The position numbers and the translations under genes were made by a program. From Chthoniobacter flavus (lineage in GTDB: Bacteria; Verrucomicrobiota; Verrucomicrobiia; Chthoniobacterales; Terrimicrobiaceae): a stretch of 52,664 nucleotides of DNA. The notes under the pieces are model-generated. The model had not been told where the DNA came from. It made no database searches and was given only the letters and a program-made list of their open reading frames with translations. Shown in pieces: positions 1 to 8,470 of the stretch (position 1 is the first letter of the stretch; each line of letters opens with the position of its first letter). Where the stretch lies: the NCBI GenBank assembly GCA_945883435.1, contig CAMCXK010000012.1, forward strand, positions 1 through 52,664, read 5' to 3'.

Positions 1-2
1 AT

Positions 3-572
3 CCCCAGCAGGAATACATCCAGGTGAACACCGAGAAAATCCTCTTCATCTGCGGCGGGGCATTCGTGGGTCTAGAAAAAATCATCCAACGCCGCCTGGG
101 AGGCCGCACTTTAGGATTTCATGCGCCGGTCATCGACACCACGGGGCACACCGCGCGCGGCGATCTGTTCCGCAGCGTGGAACCCGAGGATCTCATTTCC
201 TTCGGCCTCATTCCCGAGTTCATCGGCCGCCTTCCGGTTGTGGCCACGCTGGAGGAACTCAACGAAGACCAACTTGTCTCAGTCCTCACCGAACCGCGGA
301 ATGCCATGACCAAGCAGTATGCAAAACTGCTCGGGATGGATGGCATCAATCTCAACATCACAAAGGACGGGCTTCGCGCACTGGCCGAGGAGGCGATTCG
401 CAAAGGGACCGGGGCCCGCGCCCTTCGCTCGATGCTCGAACGCATCATGCTCGATGTCATGTTCGAGGGACCGAGCCGCGAGGATGTCGCCGAGGTCACG
501 ATCAACCGTGCCGTCGTCGAGGGCAAAAAGTCCCCCACCCTCCGCCGCAAGCAGGAAAAGGACGCCGCCTGA
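3..572 (+). CDS. clpX: ClpX, ATP-binding subunit of Clp protease (C-terminal part)
   Basis: This is the C-terminal part of the AAA+ unfoldase ClpX, which recognises and unfolds substrates and feeds them to ClpP in the cytoplasm. The window begins inside the gene: the first visible codons read PQQEYIQVNTEKILFICGG, the segment just before sensor 1 in ClpX. The arginine-finger region (LIPEFIGRLP) and the sensor-2 motif (GTGARALRSMLE) follow, and the protein ends in a charged tail. The GTG at 24 is an internal valine codon, not a start. About 190 residues are visible, so more than half of the usual roughly 420 residues lies to the left of the window. The family assignment is secure. Confidence 0.95.
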   Translation, partial: PQQEYIQVNTEKILFICGGAFVGLEKIIQRRLGGRTLGFHAPVIDTTGHTARGDLFRSVEPEDLISFGLIPEFIGRLPVVATLEELNEDQLVSVLTEPRNAMTKQYAKLLGMDGINLNITKDGLRALAEEAIRKGTGARALRSMLERIMLDVMFEGPSREDVAEVTINRAVVEGKKSPTLRRKQEKDAA

Positions 573-631
573 CCGCCATTCCATTTTTTCCGACTGGCGC
601 AGAACGCTGACCCGGGTAGGTTGGGCCCGTC

Positions 632-1228
632 ATGAAAACCGCCATCGCACTCCTTCTCGCCGCCGCGTTTCAACTCCAGGCCGGAGTCACAGTGGGATCC
701 CCCGCTCCCGACTTCACGCTCACAGATTGCTCGGGCAAGAGCGTTTCCCTGTCGGAATTTCGCGGACGCACGGTGGTTTTGGAATGGATCAACCACGGAT
801 GCCCGTTTGTCGTGAAGCACTATGGGGCCGGTCATATGCAAAAGCTTCAGGCCGATGCCACCGCAAAAGGCATTGTCTGGCTCTCGATTTGCTCGTCGGC
901 ACCGGGCAAGCAAGGCCACATGGACCCGGCAACCGCCGCCAGGAACTGCAAGGACAAACAATCCTCTGCAACAGCCTACCTCTTGGATGAAAACGGGTCT
1001 GTGGGCCGGCTTTACGGTGCCAAGCGCACCCCCGAGATGTATCTTGTCGGAGCCGATGGCACCCTACTCTACCACGGCGCGATCGATGACAAAAAGTCAA
1101 CCGATCCCGCCGATATCCCGAATGCGAAGAACCACATCGCCACCGCAATCGAAGAGGTTTTATCGGGCAAGCCGGTCTCGACTCCGTTGACCGAGGCTTA
1201 CGGTTGCTCGATCAAATACGCCCCCTGA
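632..1228 (+). CDS. Secreted thioredoxin-fold (AhpC/TSA-like) protein
   Basis: A 198-residue thioredoxin-fold protein with a Sec signal peptide (about residues 1-17), so it should act outside the cytoplasm. The AhpC/TSA/redoxin start is clear (GSPAPDFTLTDCSGKSVSLSEF). The active-site region is NHGCPFVVKHY with Cys57. The second cysteine of a CxxC is replaced by Val, so it resembles a peroxiredoxin-type or single-cysteine site, not a disulfide oxidoreductase. A further cysteine near the C-terminus (YGCSIKY) could act as resolving residue. Substrate and partner are unknown. The gene follows clpX by 59 bp and converges with the next gene. Confidence 0.8.
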   Translation: MKTAIALLLAAAFQLQAGVTVGSPAPDFTLTDCSGKSVSLSEFRGRTVVLEWINHGCPFVVKHYGAGHMQKLQADATAKGIVWLSICSSAPGKQGHMDPATAARNCKDKQSSATAYLLDENGSVGRLYGAKRTPEMYLVGADGTLLYHGAIDDKKSTDPADIPNAKNHIATAIEEVLSGKPVSTPLTEAYGCSIKYAP

Positions 1229-1237
1229 GCGGGGGGG
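1221..1237. terminator. Possible bidirectional terminator hairpin
   Basis: A run of five C (1221-1225) is followed by a five-base loop and a run of seven G, giving a short, very GC-rich hairpin between the convergent genes ending at 1228 and 1246. There is no clear T tract on either side, and the hairpin overlaps the stop codon of the upstream gene, so the call rests on location and self-complementarity only. Confidence 0.3.
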
Positions 1238-1245
1238 TCGCTGTT

Positions 1246-2394
1246 TCAGGGCGGGATGATCCAGTAGTTGCCGTGCCGTGCCTTCTCGTGCCGGAGGAGC
1301 TGTCTCTGGCAGGCGGGCAAATCGTTGCGCAATAAATTTTGCAGGTCGGCCAAAGCCGCGCGGTTCTGGTAAAAATAGCCATGGGAGGTCCAGGCGGTGT
1401 TCACAAACGTGGCATCGATGATTTCCACGCGTGAGGCGTCTCCGCCCCGGTCGTTGAACAACGTTTCGACATGGGTGGAAGGCGAGATACCCGCCCCGGC
1501 CCTCGGCGAACCATTCAACAACGCGGAGAGCACGAGCGCATTGTCGTTGCGGGCCACATAAACCGTGGTGTGGCGCGAAGCCGCCACCCCGGGGCTGAGG
1601 ACCACAGACTTGAAGTCGTCCTTGTCCACATCTGGCGCCACAAGGATCACATTGGCGAGCGAATCGCCGGTTTTTGCGGAGGAATCCCCCGCTTCAGCCT
1701 CCGCGAGGGCCTGGCACACCACCTTGCAACCAAGGCTGTGGGCCAGAATATCGAAATCGCCAGGGCCTTCGAAACGCAGAAAATCCGTCAAAGCCTGCGC
1801 CGCGGCAGGCACCTGCATGCGGCACCGGGCATAGGCCGCCGGGGACAACCCCGGATCGGTGGCCCAAGAAAATAGAACCATCGGTTGCCTGAGATTCAGG
1901 CCGAACGCGAGGGCTCCGGCCTGGCGCAAAGCCGAGTCGAACGAGTTCTGAATCCCATGGACAAACAATGTCGCCTGCGCGCTTCCCGTGCGGGACATGC
2001 TGTCGTGAAGCAATCGATGAAACTCCGCCTCCGCCAAGGGGCGCACGGAAAGGATGCTTGCCGAGAAGGGATCGGATTCGCCTCGCGGGATTTCGGGTCC
2101 CTGCACATCCGTTAGACGAAACCGCTCGGGAATGCGCACTTCCGCGACTCCGTAGGAAAGCGTCACGGCCGGCTCCTTTGTGAATTCGCGGCCACTGGAA
2201 TCCGCCTGCCGGTTTGTGGCGAAAAAAATCTCCACCACGGGCATCTCCTCCACCTCCCGCACCGCGCGCGCGAATTCGATCTGCCGCAAATCAAAACGCG
2301 GTGCCGAGCCGAACCATTCCGCCACTCCATACCCCAAGGCCAGCAGCAAAACCGCCAATGCCCCCTGCCGCAACCGCCCGGCGTGTTTCGCCAC
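1246..2394 (-). CDS. Membrane-anchored alpha/beta hydrolase, DUF900-like
   Basis: A 382-residue alpha/beta hydrolase of the DUF900/COG4782 type. One hydrophobic segment near the N-terminus (about residues 10-28) suggests a signal anchor or signal peptide. The family start FFATNRQ is present around residue 56, followed by VTLSYGVAEVRIP. A lipase-like FVHGIQNSF and the nucleophile elbow AHSLG (Ser220) come later. Substrates of this family are not established; esterase or lipase activity is the usual inference. The start is GTG at 2394; no longer in-frame start is evident. It is divergent from the polyketide operon, with 168 bp between the chosen starts. Confidence 0.75.
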   Translation of the reverse strand: MAKHAGRLRQGALAVLLLALGYGVAEWFGSAPRFDLRQIEFARAVREVEEMPVVEIFFATNRQADSSGREFTKEPAVTLSYGVAEVRIPERFRLTDVQGPEIPRGESDPFSASILSVRPLAEAEFHRLLHDSMSRTGSAQATLFVHGIQNSFDSALRQAGALAFGLNLRQPMVLFSWATDPGLSPAAYARCRMQVPAAAQALTDFLRFEGPGDFDILAHSLGCKVVCQALAEAEAGDSSAKTGDSLANVILVAPDVDKDDFKSVVLSPGVAASRHTTVYVARNDNALVLSALLNGSPRAGAGISPSTHVETLFNDRGGDASRVEIIDATFVNTAWTSHGYFYQNRAALADLQNLLRNDLPACQRQLLRHEKARHGNYWIIPP

Positions 2395-2562
2395 GGCAGA
2401 CGCGCCTCGGCGTAAAATTGGAAAAGGGGATTAAGCCACGGGTGAAAATACAAACCAAATGCCGCGCCTGCCTCCAATCCCTCATTTTCGGGACGACTCG
2501 CATTCTTGAACAACGGGTGCATAGTCACTGGATGCCACCCGCTACGGCTTTCGAGTTCTTTC

Positions 2563-3216
2563 ATGCCTGCCCTCTCCCGCACTCTCTCGCCTGAGATTCT
2601 CGACTCGCTCGATCCTGCGGATTCCCGCGCCATCCGAAGCCGCCGCGACCTGGTGTGGATCGATCGCTTGATGGGAAATTCCCGTTGGATCGCCTCGACG
2701 GTTTCCCGCAGCCCGGGCGCGGCTCGCCGGATCGTGGAACTCGGAGCTGGAACAGGAGCACTTTGTCGAAAACTCCACTCGATGCTTCCCCGGAGCCAAG
2801 TTGCCGGCATGGATCTGGCCCCCCGCCCCCCATCGCTTCCCGATGGTGTCCAGTGGATCAGCGGGGACTTTTTTCAAACACTCGCCCCGCACTCCGGCGG
2901 TTGTTGCGTGGGCAGCCTCGTTCTTCACCATTTTTCCGACACGGCCTTGCGAGTGCTGGGCGCACGGTTGGCGGATTTTTCCGAACTCCTCTTTGTCGAG
3001 CCCTTGCGCTCCCGCGCCACGCTCGCCGCCTCGTGGCTTGTCTCGCCGCTGGCAGGCGAGGTCACCCGTCATGACATGCCTGCCAGCATCCGTGCCGGAT
3101 TTGTTCCCGGTGAACTCATGCGCACACTCGGCCTCAATCCTGAAAAGTGGGAATCCTTGGAGGACCTCGCCTGCCGGTGGCGCGGGTGGGTGCGATTTCA
3201 CGCCGTTCAACGGTGA
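2563..3216 (+). CDS. Class I SAM-dependent methyltransferase of polyketide operon
   Basis: A 217-residue class I methyltransferase. Motif I is VELGAGTGALCRKL and the acidic end of strand beta2 is GMDLA. It is the first gene of a three-gene operon and lies only 3 nt before the FAD oxidoreductase. In bacterial type III polyketide clusters such a methyltransferase typically methylates a phenolic hydroxyl or carboxyl of the resorcinol or pyrone product; that role is inferred here from context. The start chosen is the ATG opening MPALSRTLSPEI. An upstream in-frame ATG at 2506 would add 19 residues that look non-coding. Confidence 0.8.
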   Translation: MPALSRTLSPEILDSLDPADSRAIRSRRDLVWIDRLMGNSRWIASTVSRSPGAARRIVELGAGTGALCRKLHSMLPRSQVAGMDLAPRPPSLPDGVQWISGDFFQTLAPHSGGCCVGSLVLHHFSDTALRVLGARLADFSELLFVEPLRSRATLAASWLVSPLAGEVTRHDMPASIRAGFVPGELMRTLGLNPEKWESLEDLACRWRGWVRFHAVQR

Positions 3217-3219
3217 CCC

Positions 3220-4218
3220 ATGCTCCGTCCCTTGACCATCGCAGGCGGCGGCCTTGCCGGACTCTCGCTCGCCATCGCCTTGCGGGAGCGGGACGTGCCA
3301 GTGACACTTCACGAAGCCGGCGCCTACCCGCGCCACCGGGTCTGTGGTGAATTCCTCAGCGGCGTCCAAACCTCCACCTTGCAAACCCTCGGCATCGACA
3401 TGACCCTCACCGGCGCCGTGCCACTCGCCTCCGCACGCTGGCACGATCCACGGGGCATGGTGTGTGACATGAAGGTGGGCGGCCTCGGCCTCTCGCGCCA
3501 CCTTCTCGATGACCGTCTCCGCCAACGATTGGTTTCACTGGGAGGCCGCCTGGTCACAAACTCCCGGATCGTCCCCGGCGAAGGAACGATTTGGGCGGCT
3601 GGCCGTCCCCGCCGCCCCAGTCCTTGGATCGGGTTGAAATGCCATGCGACCGACCTTCCCCTCACCCATGACCTGGAAATGTTTTGGGGGACCAATGGCT
3701 ATCTCGGCCTTGCTCGAATCGAGGGTGACAAGGTCAACGTGTGCGGGTTGTTCAAAAACACGCCTCTCCCGGGTATCAAAGGCCCCCGCCTGCTGGTCGA
3801 AATGACCCGTCTCGGGGGACTGCACCGTCTCGCCGAACGCCTGGAATCCGCTTCCCTGGTTGAAGATTCGTTCTGTGGCGTTGCCGGATTTGAAACGGGA
3901 CGCCAACCCTCCGGAGGATTCTCGATCGGCGATGCCACGCATCTCATTCCTCCTCTCACGGGCAACGGCATGTCGATGGCCTTCGAATCGGCTGAGTGCG
4001 CCCTGCCCCGCGCCCTTGACTATGCGCGTGGACTTTCCACATGGAGCGCGGCGGCCTCCGCCTGCGCAAACGACCTTGAGCGCCGCTTCGCCGTCCGCAT
4101 GACCGCCGCCGGGGTCATTCAACGCATTCTCACCTCGCCACGATTGTCCCGGCTGGTGGCATCCCTCGCCAGATCAGGCCTTCTTCCGATTCCCGCCCTT
4201 CTCCCGCTTCTACGCTAA
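3220..4218 (+). CDS. FAD-dependent oxidoreductase of polyketide operon
   Basis: A 332-residue flavoprotein of the group that includes geranylgeranyl reductases and aromatic hydroxylases. The N-terminal Rossmann motif is IAGGGLAGLSLAIAL, followed by an acidic residue that should bind the FAD ribose (LHEAGAYPRHRVCGEF). The second FAD motif, GDATHLIPPLTGNGMSMA, is near residues 237-254. It sits 3 nt from each neighbour in the methyltransferase-oxidoreductase-polyketide synthase operon. By analogy with the SrsC flavoprotein of the Streptomyces phenolic lipid cluster, it may hydroxylate or oxidise the type III polyketide product. The substrate itself cannot be read from the sequence. Confidence 0.82.
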   Translation: MLRPLTIAGGGLAGLSLAIALRERDVPVTLHEAGAYPRHRVCGEFLSGVQTSTLQTLGIDMTLTGAVPLASARWHDPRGMVCDMKVGGLGLSRHLLDDRLRQRLVSLGGRLVTNSRIVPGEGTIWAAGRPRRPSPWIGLKCHATDLPLTHDLEMFWGTNGYLGLARIEGDKVNVCGLFKNTPLPGIKGPRLLVEMTRLGGLHRLAERLESASLVEDSFCGVAGFETGRQPSGGFSIGDATHLIPPLTGNGMSMAFESAECALPRALDYARGLSTWSAAASACANDLERRFAVRMTAAGVIQRILTSPRLSRLVASLARSGLLPIPALLPLLR

Positions 4219-4221
4219 ACC

Positions 4222-5262
4222 ATGATCCTGCACTCGCTCGCCACCGCCTTTCCTCCCCACGAAGTCAGCCAACCGGAGTGTCTCGGCATCCTTCAGGAAT
4301 CGGGAGCACTCGCCCCCTTGCGCGGACGCTCCCGCGAACTGCTGCACAAAATCCTCTCGGGCGACTCGGGCATTTTCACCCGCCAGTTCTGCGAATCCGA
4401 CCTCGGACGCCTTTTCAGGTGTGGAGCCGGGGAGTTGCACTCCCATTTTGAGGAACATGCTCCCAAACTAGCTTCCGAGGCACTGCAAGAGGCCTGCCGG
4501 CGCGCGGGGGTGTCTCCCACCACCATCGATGCCCTCTTTGTGTGCACGTGCACCGGTTACCTTTGTCCCGGCCTGAGCAGCCATGTCTCCGAACGCCTGG
4601 GTCTTGCCTCCGGCGCGTTTTTGCAGGACCTCCTCGGCCTCGGCTGCGGTGCGGCCCTGCCCCTTCTGGAATGCGCCCGCGGCCACCTCGCAACCCACCC
4701 CGGGGCCACCATCGCCACTGTCGCCGTGGAAATTTCCTCCGCCGCGTTTTTTTTGAATGACGACCCCGGCGTGCTCATCAGCCTTTGCCTCTTCGGAGAT
4801 GGCGCCGCCGCCGCCCTCTGGAGGGACTCTCCCGGCAGCGGTGGATTCCAGTTCGGAAATTTCCGGACCTTGCACCAGCCTGCGCATCGCGAAAAAATCC
4901 GCTTCGTCAACTCCGATGGACGCCTGAAAAACCAGCTTCACCGCGATGTTCCCGCCCTCGCCGCCGAGGCCGTGCAGCATTTGTTCCGGCAATCATCCCA
5001 TCCCCCTGACCGTATTGTCACACACACCGGCGGACGCGATGTCATCCGGGCCATCGAGGAACGTCTCGCCGCCGGCCCCTTGGAAGAGACGCGGGAGACC
5101 CTGCGCAGGCATGGAAACATAAGCAGCCCGAGCGTTCTGGCGGCTGTCGAGCACTGTCTGGCCATCCGTCCCGAGACCAACCGAATCTGGCTGAGCGCCT
5201 TCGGAGCGGGATTCTCCGCCCACTCCGCCGAACTGATCCGCACCCCCAACCGGGCTGCCTGA
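4222..5262 (+). CDS. Type III polyketide synthase (chalcone/stilbene synthase family)
   Basis: A 346-residue homodimeric condensing enzyme that extends an acyl-CoA starter with malonyl-CoA and cyclises the product. The full triad is visible: Cys142 in LLGLGCGAAL, His268 in IVTHTGG and Asn299 in RRHGNISSPSV. The thiolase-fold segment VCTCTGYLCPGLSSHVSERL precedes the catalytic cysteine. It is the last gene of a three-gene operon with a methyltransferase and an FAD oxidoreductase, separated from the latter by 3 nt. The product is probably an alkylresorcinol, alkylpyrone or related phenolic lipid, but starter length cannot be judged by eye. Confidence 0.93.
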   Translation: MILHSLATAFPPHEVSQPECLGILQESGALAPLRGRSRELLHKILSGDSGIFTRQFCESDLGRLFRCGAGELHSHFEEHAPKLASEALQEACRRAGVSPTTIDALFVCTCTGYLCPGLSSHVSERLGLASGAFLQDLLGLGCGAALPLLECARGHLATHPGATIATVAVEISSAAFFLNDDPGVLISLCLFGDGAAAALWRDSPGSGGFQFGNFRTLHQPAHREKIRFVNSDGRLKNQLHRDVPALAAEAVQHLFRQSSHPPDRIVTHTGGRDVIRAIEERLAAGPLEETRETLRRHGNISSPSVLAAVEHCLAIRPETNRIWLSAFGAGFSAHSAELIRTPNRAA

Positions 5263-5347
5263 GCACAAACGCGCCATCTCTGCATGGAAAAGGCCGGGAG
5301 TGCCCCAAGCTCAAGCGCCGGCGGGGGCGAGTGAAACCTCGAGGGAT

Positions 5348-6217
5348 TCAGTTTTTGCCGCCGCTGGTGGCGATACCTTCGATGAAAGATTTTTGAGTGA
5401 GGAAAAAGAGCGCCAGCACTGGAATCAGGACCAGTGTGGATGCGGCCATAAGGTGGTGCCAAGAGGTGCCGCCTTGCTGGCTTTGGAAACTCTGCAATGC
5501 CAGCGCAAGCGTGAAATCCTTTTGCTCGGTGAGGAAGATGAGCGGACCGAGAAAATCGTTCCACGAGGCGAGAAACTGGAAAAGCGCCACGACGAGCAGG
5601 GCCGGCTTGCAGAGGGGCAGGATGATGCGGAAGAAAATCCCGAATTCCGAGCAGCCATCGATCCGTGCGGCCTCCGAAATATCCTTGGGAAGGGCGAGGA
5701 AAAATTGGCGAAGAAGAAAAATGTTGAAGGCCGAGGCGAAGAAGGCCGGCACCCAAAGCGGCTTGAAGGAACCGATCCACCCGAGATCCTTGAACAGCCC
5801 GTAAATCGGCACCATGACGACGGGAAAGGGAACCATCATGGTGGCCAAGAGGATCCAAAAGACCTTTTCACGGCCCTTCCACTCGATGCGGGCGAATCCG
5901 TAGGCCGCCAGGGCGCTGCTGGCGACGGTGCCGGTGACACTGAGCACGCAGACGAGCAGGGTGTTCCCCGCGTAGAGCCAGAAGTTCCCCATCTCGCGGA
6001 TGGCGTCGGGGTAGTTCCGCCACTGGATTTCGGAGGGGATCCAGCGGGGTGGCAGCGACATGGTTTCGTTCAACGGCTTGAGCGAGGTGGATACCATCCA
6101 CGCGAGCGGTGCGACAAAAGCCACTCCGGCGACGATGAGAATGGCGAACACCAGAAGTCGGCCGGCGTTTTGTTTGGTCGGAGAGGTCATGGGATCATTT
6201 GCCGGCGTAGTGGACAT
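5348..6217 (-). CDS. Carbohydrate ABC transporter permease, MalG-like
   Basis: A 289-residue inner-membrane permease of the CUT1 sugar ABC family. It has the MalG-type opening (FVAPLAWMVSTSLKP) and several hydrophobic segments. The EAA loop that contacts the ATPase is EAARIDGCSEFGIFFRIILP. It is the last gene of the solute-binding protein, permease, permease cluster. The ATG at 6217 overlaps the upstream permease by 23 nt. An alternative ATG at 6190 (MTSPTKQ) would start 4 nt after that gene's stop and may be the real start. No ATPase gene lies nearby. Confidence 0.93.
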   Translation of the reverse strand: MSTTPANDPMTSPTKQNAGRLLVFAILIVAGVAFVAPLAWMVSTSLKPLNETMSLPPRWIPSEIQWRNYPDAIREMGNFWLYAGNTLLVCVLSVTGTVASSALAAYGFARIEWKGREKVFWILLATMMVPFPVVMVPIYGLFKDLGWIGSFKPLWVPAFFASAFNIFLLRQFFLALPKDISEAARIDGCSEFGIFFRIILPLCKPALLVVALFQFLASWNDFLGPLIFLTEQKDFTLALALQSFQSQQGGTSWHHLMAASTLVLIPVLALFFLTQKSFIEGIATSGGKN

Positions 6218-7112
6218 GGCGTTCGGACAGGCTGCGGAGGACCAGCGTGCAGGCGAGAATGAGCAGAAAGAGAATCACACCGATCGCACAGGCGTAGCCC
6301 ATGTTCCAAAAGTCAAAGGCATTTTGGTAAAGGTATGTCGCAAGGAACAAAAGCGAGCGCTCCGGGCCGTCGCCCCCTCCGGTCATCACGTAGGGCACGG
6401 CAAAAACCTGGAACGAGCCGATAAGGCCCATCACCAGATTGAAGTAAATGACCGGTGAAAGGACGGGCAACGTGATGTGAAGGGTCTTTTGCCAGAATCC
6501 GGCGCCGTCGATCTCCGCGCTTTCATAAAGGTGGCGCGGCACATCCTGCAATCCCGCGAGAAAGATCACCACGGCATTCCCCACGCCCCAGACCACGGTG
6601 AAGACGAGTCCCCACTTGGCATAGCGGGCGTCGGCCAACCAGTTCGGCGCGGCAAGCGACGTCCCCAGCAGCGCATTCAGCGCCTCCAGGGGCACGTTGA
6701 GGACGTTGTTCAAGAGTCCGACTTCGCCATTGAGCAACCATTGCCAGAGCACGGCCAGGCACACCATCGGCACCAGCGAGGGCAGGAAAAAAATGGTGCG
6801 GAAAACGCCCCGGCCCGGAATGTCGAAGTTCAACAAGATCGCCAGCGCGAGCGCCACCAGGATGCCCAGGGGAATCGCCACGGCCGAGAAAAACAAGGTG
6901 TTCCACAGCGCCGTCCAAAACACCTCGTCGTTGGCAAGATCGATGTAGTTTTGCGCTCCGATGGGAACCGCCGGGGAGAGCACCGAGTAGTCGCAGAATG
7001 AAAACCACACGGAACTCGCCACGGGATAGGCGCAAAACGCCAGAAATCCGATGATCCAAGGCGAAATGAACGCCAGGCCAGTGGCGAGATCGCGGCGTTC
7101 CCCTCCGGTCAT
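6195..7112 (-). CDS. Carbohydrate ABC transporter permease, MalF/UgpA-like
   Basis: A 305-residue CUT1 permease. The N-terminus (ATGLAFISPWIIGFLAF) is typical of MalF/UgpA-type proteins, and the EAA loop is ESAEIDGAGFWQKTLHITLP. The start is the ATG at 7112, whose last two bases form part of the stop codon of the upstream solute-binding protein gene (ATGA overlap), so the two are probably translationally coupled. The reading frame stays open to 7331, but that extension lies inside the upstream gene and looks non-coding. It forms the heterodimeric membrane channel with the downstream permease. Confidence 0.93.
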   Translation of the reverse strand: MTGGERRDLATGLAFISPWIIGFLAFCAYPVASSVWFSFCDYSVLSPAVPIGAQNYIDLANDEVFWTALWNTLFFSAVAIPLGILVALALAILLNFDIPGRGVFRTIFFLPSLVPMVCLAVLWQWLLNGEVGLLNNVLNVPLEALNALLGTSLAAPNWLADARYAKWGLVFTVVWGVGNAVVIFLAGLQDVPRHLYESAEIDGAGFWQKTLHITLPVLSPVIYFNLVMGLIGSFQVFAVPYVMTGGGDGPERSLLFLATYLYQNAFDFWNMGYACAIGVILFLLILACTLVLRSLSERHVHYAGK

Positions 7113-8470
7113 GGGGACGTGTCCTTCCAAAGTTTTTTCAGCACCGGGGCCATGCGCGTCCACCGCGCGGCCGCGCGGTCGAGGTTCTTCTGCTGGCGTT
7201 GCTCCACGGTGGCGAGCGCGGTGCCGGCGTCTGCGTTGCCGCTCCAGATGCGGCTGACCGCATTCCGCATTTCCGATTGATAGGCGGTCCAGGTCGAGGT
7301 CACGGGATACCGGCGGGCATTGGGACTCCATGCGAGATCCGAGAACGCGCGCAGGTGGGGGTGCGGGTGCCGGGCCAGGAATTCCGGACTGCTGGTTGCC
7401 AGAGGGCTGAACTTCAGCTGCCCGAGGCAGAGCTTTTCCATTGGCCCCGGACTGTTCACGTAAGCGATAAATTCAAACGCTTCTCGGGGGTGCTTCGCCC
7501 CGGCGGGAATCACGAGCATGTCGCAATCGGCCAAGGTGACATCGGGATGCCTGGCGGGGTCGAACGAGGGGAACGGAGCCACACCCCATTCAAAGTCGGG
7601 CGGGGCGTAGTTTTGGATAAAATTGTGAATCCACACGCCTTGAAGAACCATAGCCACGCGTCCGTTGAAAAACGGGTTTTGCGGCGACGCGTAGTTGCCG
7701 AAACCGTCGCGAAAAGCCAGCAACTCGCGCACCCCGAAGCGCTCGGGGTAGGACTGGACCCACTCGTAAGCGGATCGGATCTCAGGCGAACCAACATTCA
7801 CCTTGCCGTCGCGGAGCATCTCCCCGCCCCACCAGTAACCCCAAAGTCCGTTCCACCAACCCGGTTCCTCCGGAAGGAAGCCGATCGCTTCGATTCCCCC
7901 GTCGGGCGAACGGCGCAACAACTTTTCATTGAATGCCTCAAGCTCCGCAATCGAGCGCGGAGGGCGCTCGGGATCGAGTCCCGCCTCGCGGAACATCTTT
8001 TTGTTGTAGACGAGCGCCAGCGTGGTCGGCGTGGACGGCAGGCCCCAGAGGTGCCCCTCATGCCGACAGGTGTCCCAGAACACGGGAATGTATCGATCGG
8101 GCCCGATTCCTTTCTCGGCCGCCAACTTGTCCAGTGGCGTAAGGGCATTGTTTTCGGAATACACCGGGATCGAGAGCCCCCACACACCGGCAATGTCGGG
8201 CGGCACTCCACCAGCGATGGCCAGCATGAGGCGGCGATCGATTTGGCTCACCGAACTGTAATCCACCCAGATGCGGTTTTGACTTTGGTTGAAATCATCC
8301 ACCACGGCGCGCATGGCATCCGCCTCGAACCCGTTCCATTTTTCCCAATATTTCACCACCACCCGGCCCGCACGGGGATCCGGCGCGGCTTGAACGCCGG
8401 CGACCAAGGCGCAGAGCGTTGCCAGCGCAAGTCCCCTCACCCAAAGAGAGACAAAAGGTTTGCGGCTCAC
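7109..8470 (-). CDS. Extracellular sugar-binding protein of ABC transporter
   Basis: A 453-residue family 1 solute-binding protein. A signal peptide (roughly residues 1-29, ending VAGVQAA) has no lipobox cysteine at its end. The mature part begins with VVVKYWEKWNGFE and contains GGVPPDIAGVW, typical of MalE/UgpB-type proteins. The start is GTG at 8470: it overlaps the stop of the upstream hydrolase gene as GTGA, and the signal peptide follows directly. The frame is open further upstream, but that stretch lies inside the upstream gene. Its place after a secreted glycoside hydrolase suggests it binds the oligosaccharides that enzyme releases. Confidence 0.92.
   Translation of the reverse strand: MSRKPFVSLWVRGLALATLCALVAGVQAAPDPRAGRVVVKYWEKWNGFEADAMRAVVDDFNQSQNRIWVDYSSVSQIDRRLMLAIAGGVPPDIAGVWGLSIPVYSENNALTPLDKLAAEKGIGPDRYIPVFWDTCRHEGHLWGLPSTPTTLALVYNKKMFREAGLDPERPPRSIAELEAFNEKLLRRSPDGGIEAIGFLPEEPGWWNGLWGYWWGGEMLRDGKVNVGSPEIRSAYEWVQSYPERFGVRELLAFRDGFGNYASPQNPFFNGRVAMVLQGVWIHNFIQNYAPPDFEWGVAPFPSFDPARHPDVTLADCDMLVIPAGAKHPREAFEFIAYVNSPGPMEKLCLGQLKFSPLATSSPEFLARHPHPHLRAFSDLAWSPNARRYPVTSTWTAYQSEMRNAVSRIWSGNADAGTALATVEQRQQKNLDRAAARWTRMAPVLKKLWKDTSP

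Noticed and set aside
24-572. Possible short gene starting at GTG 24
   Set aside because: The upstream codons continue the ClpX protein to the window edge, and the GTG is the valine of the conserved IQV segment.
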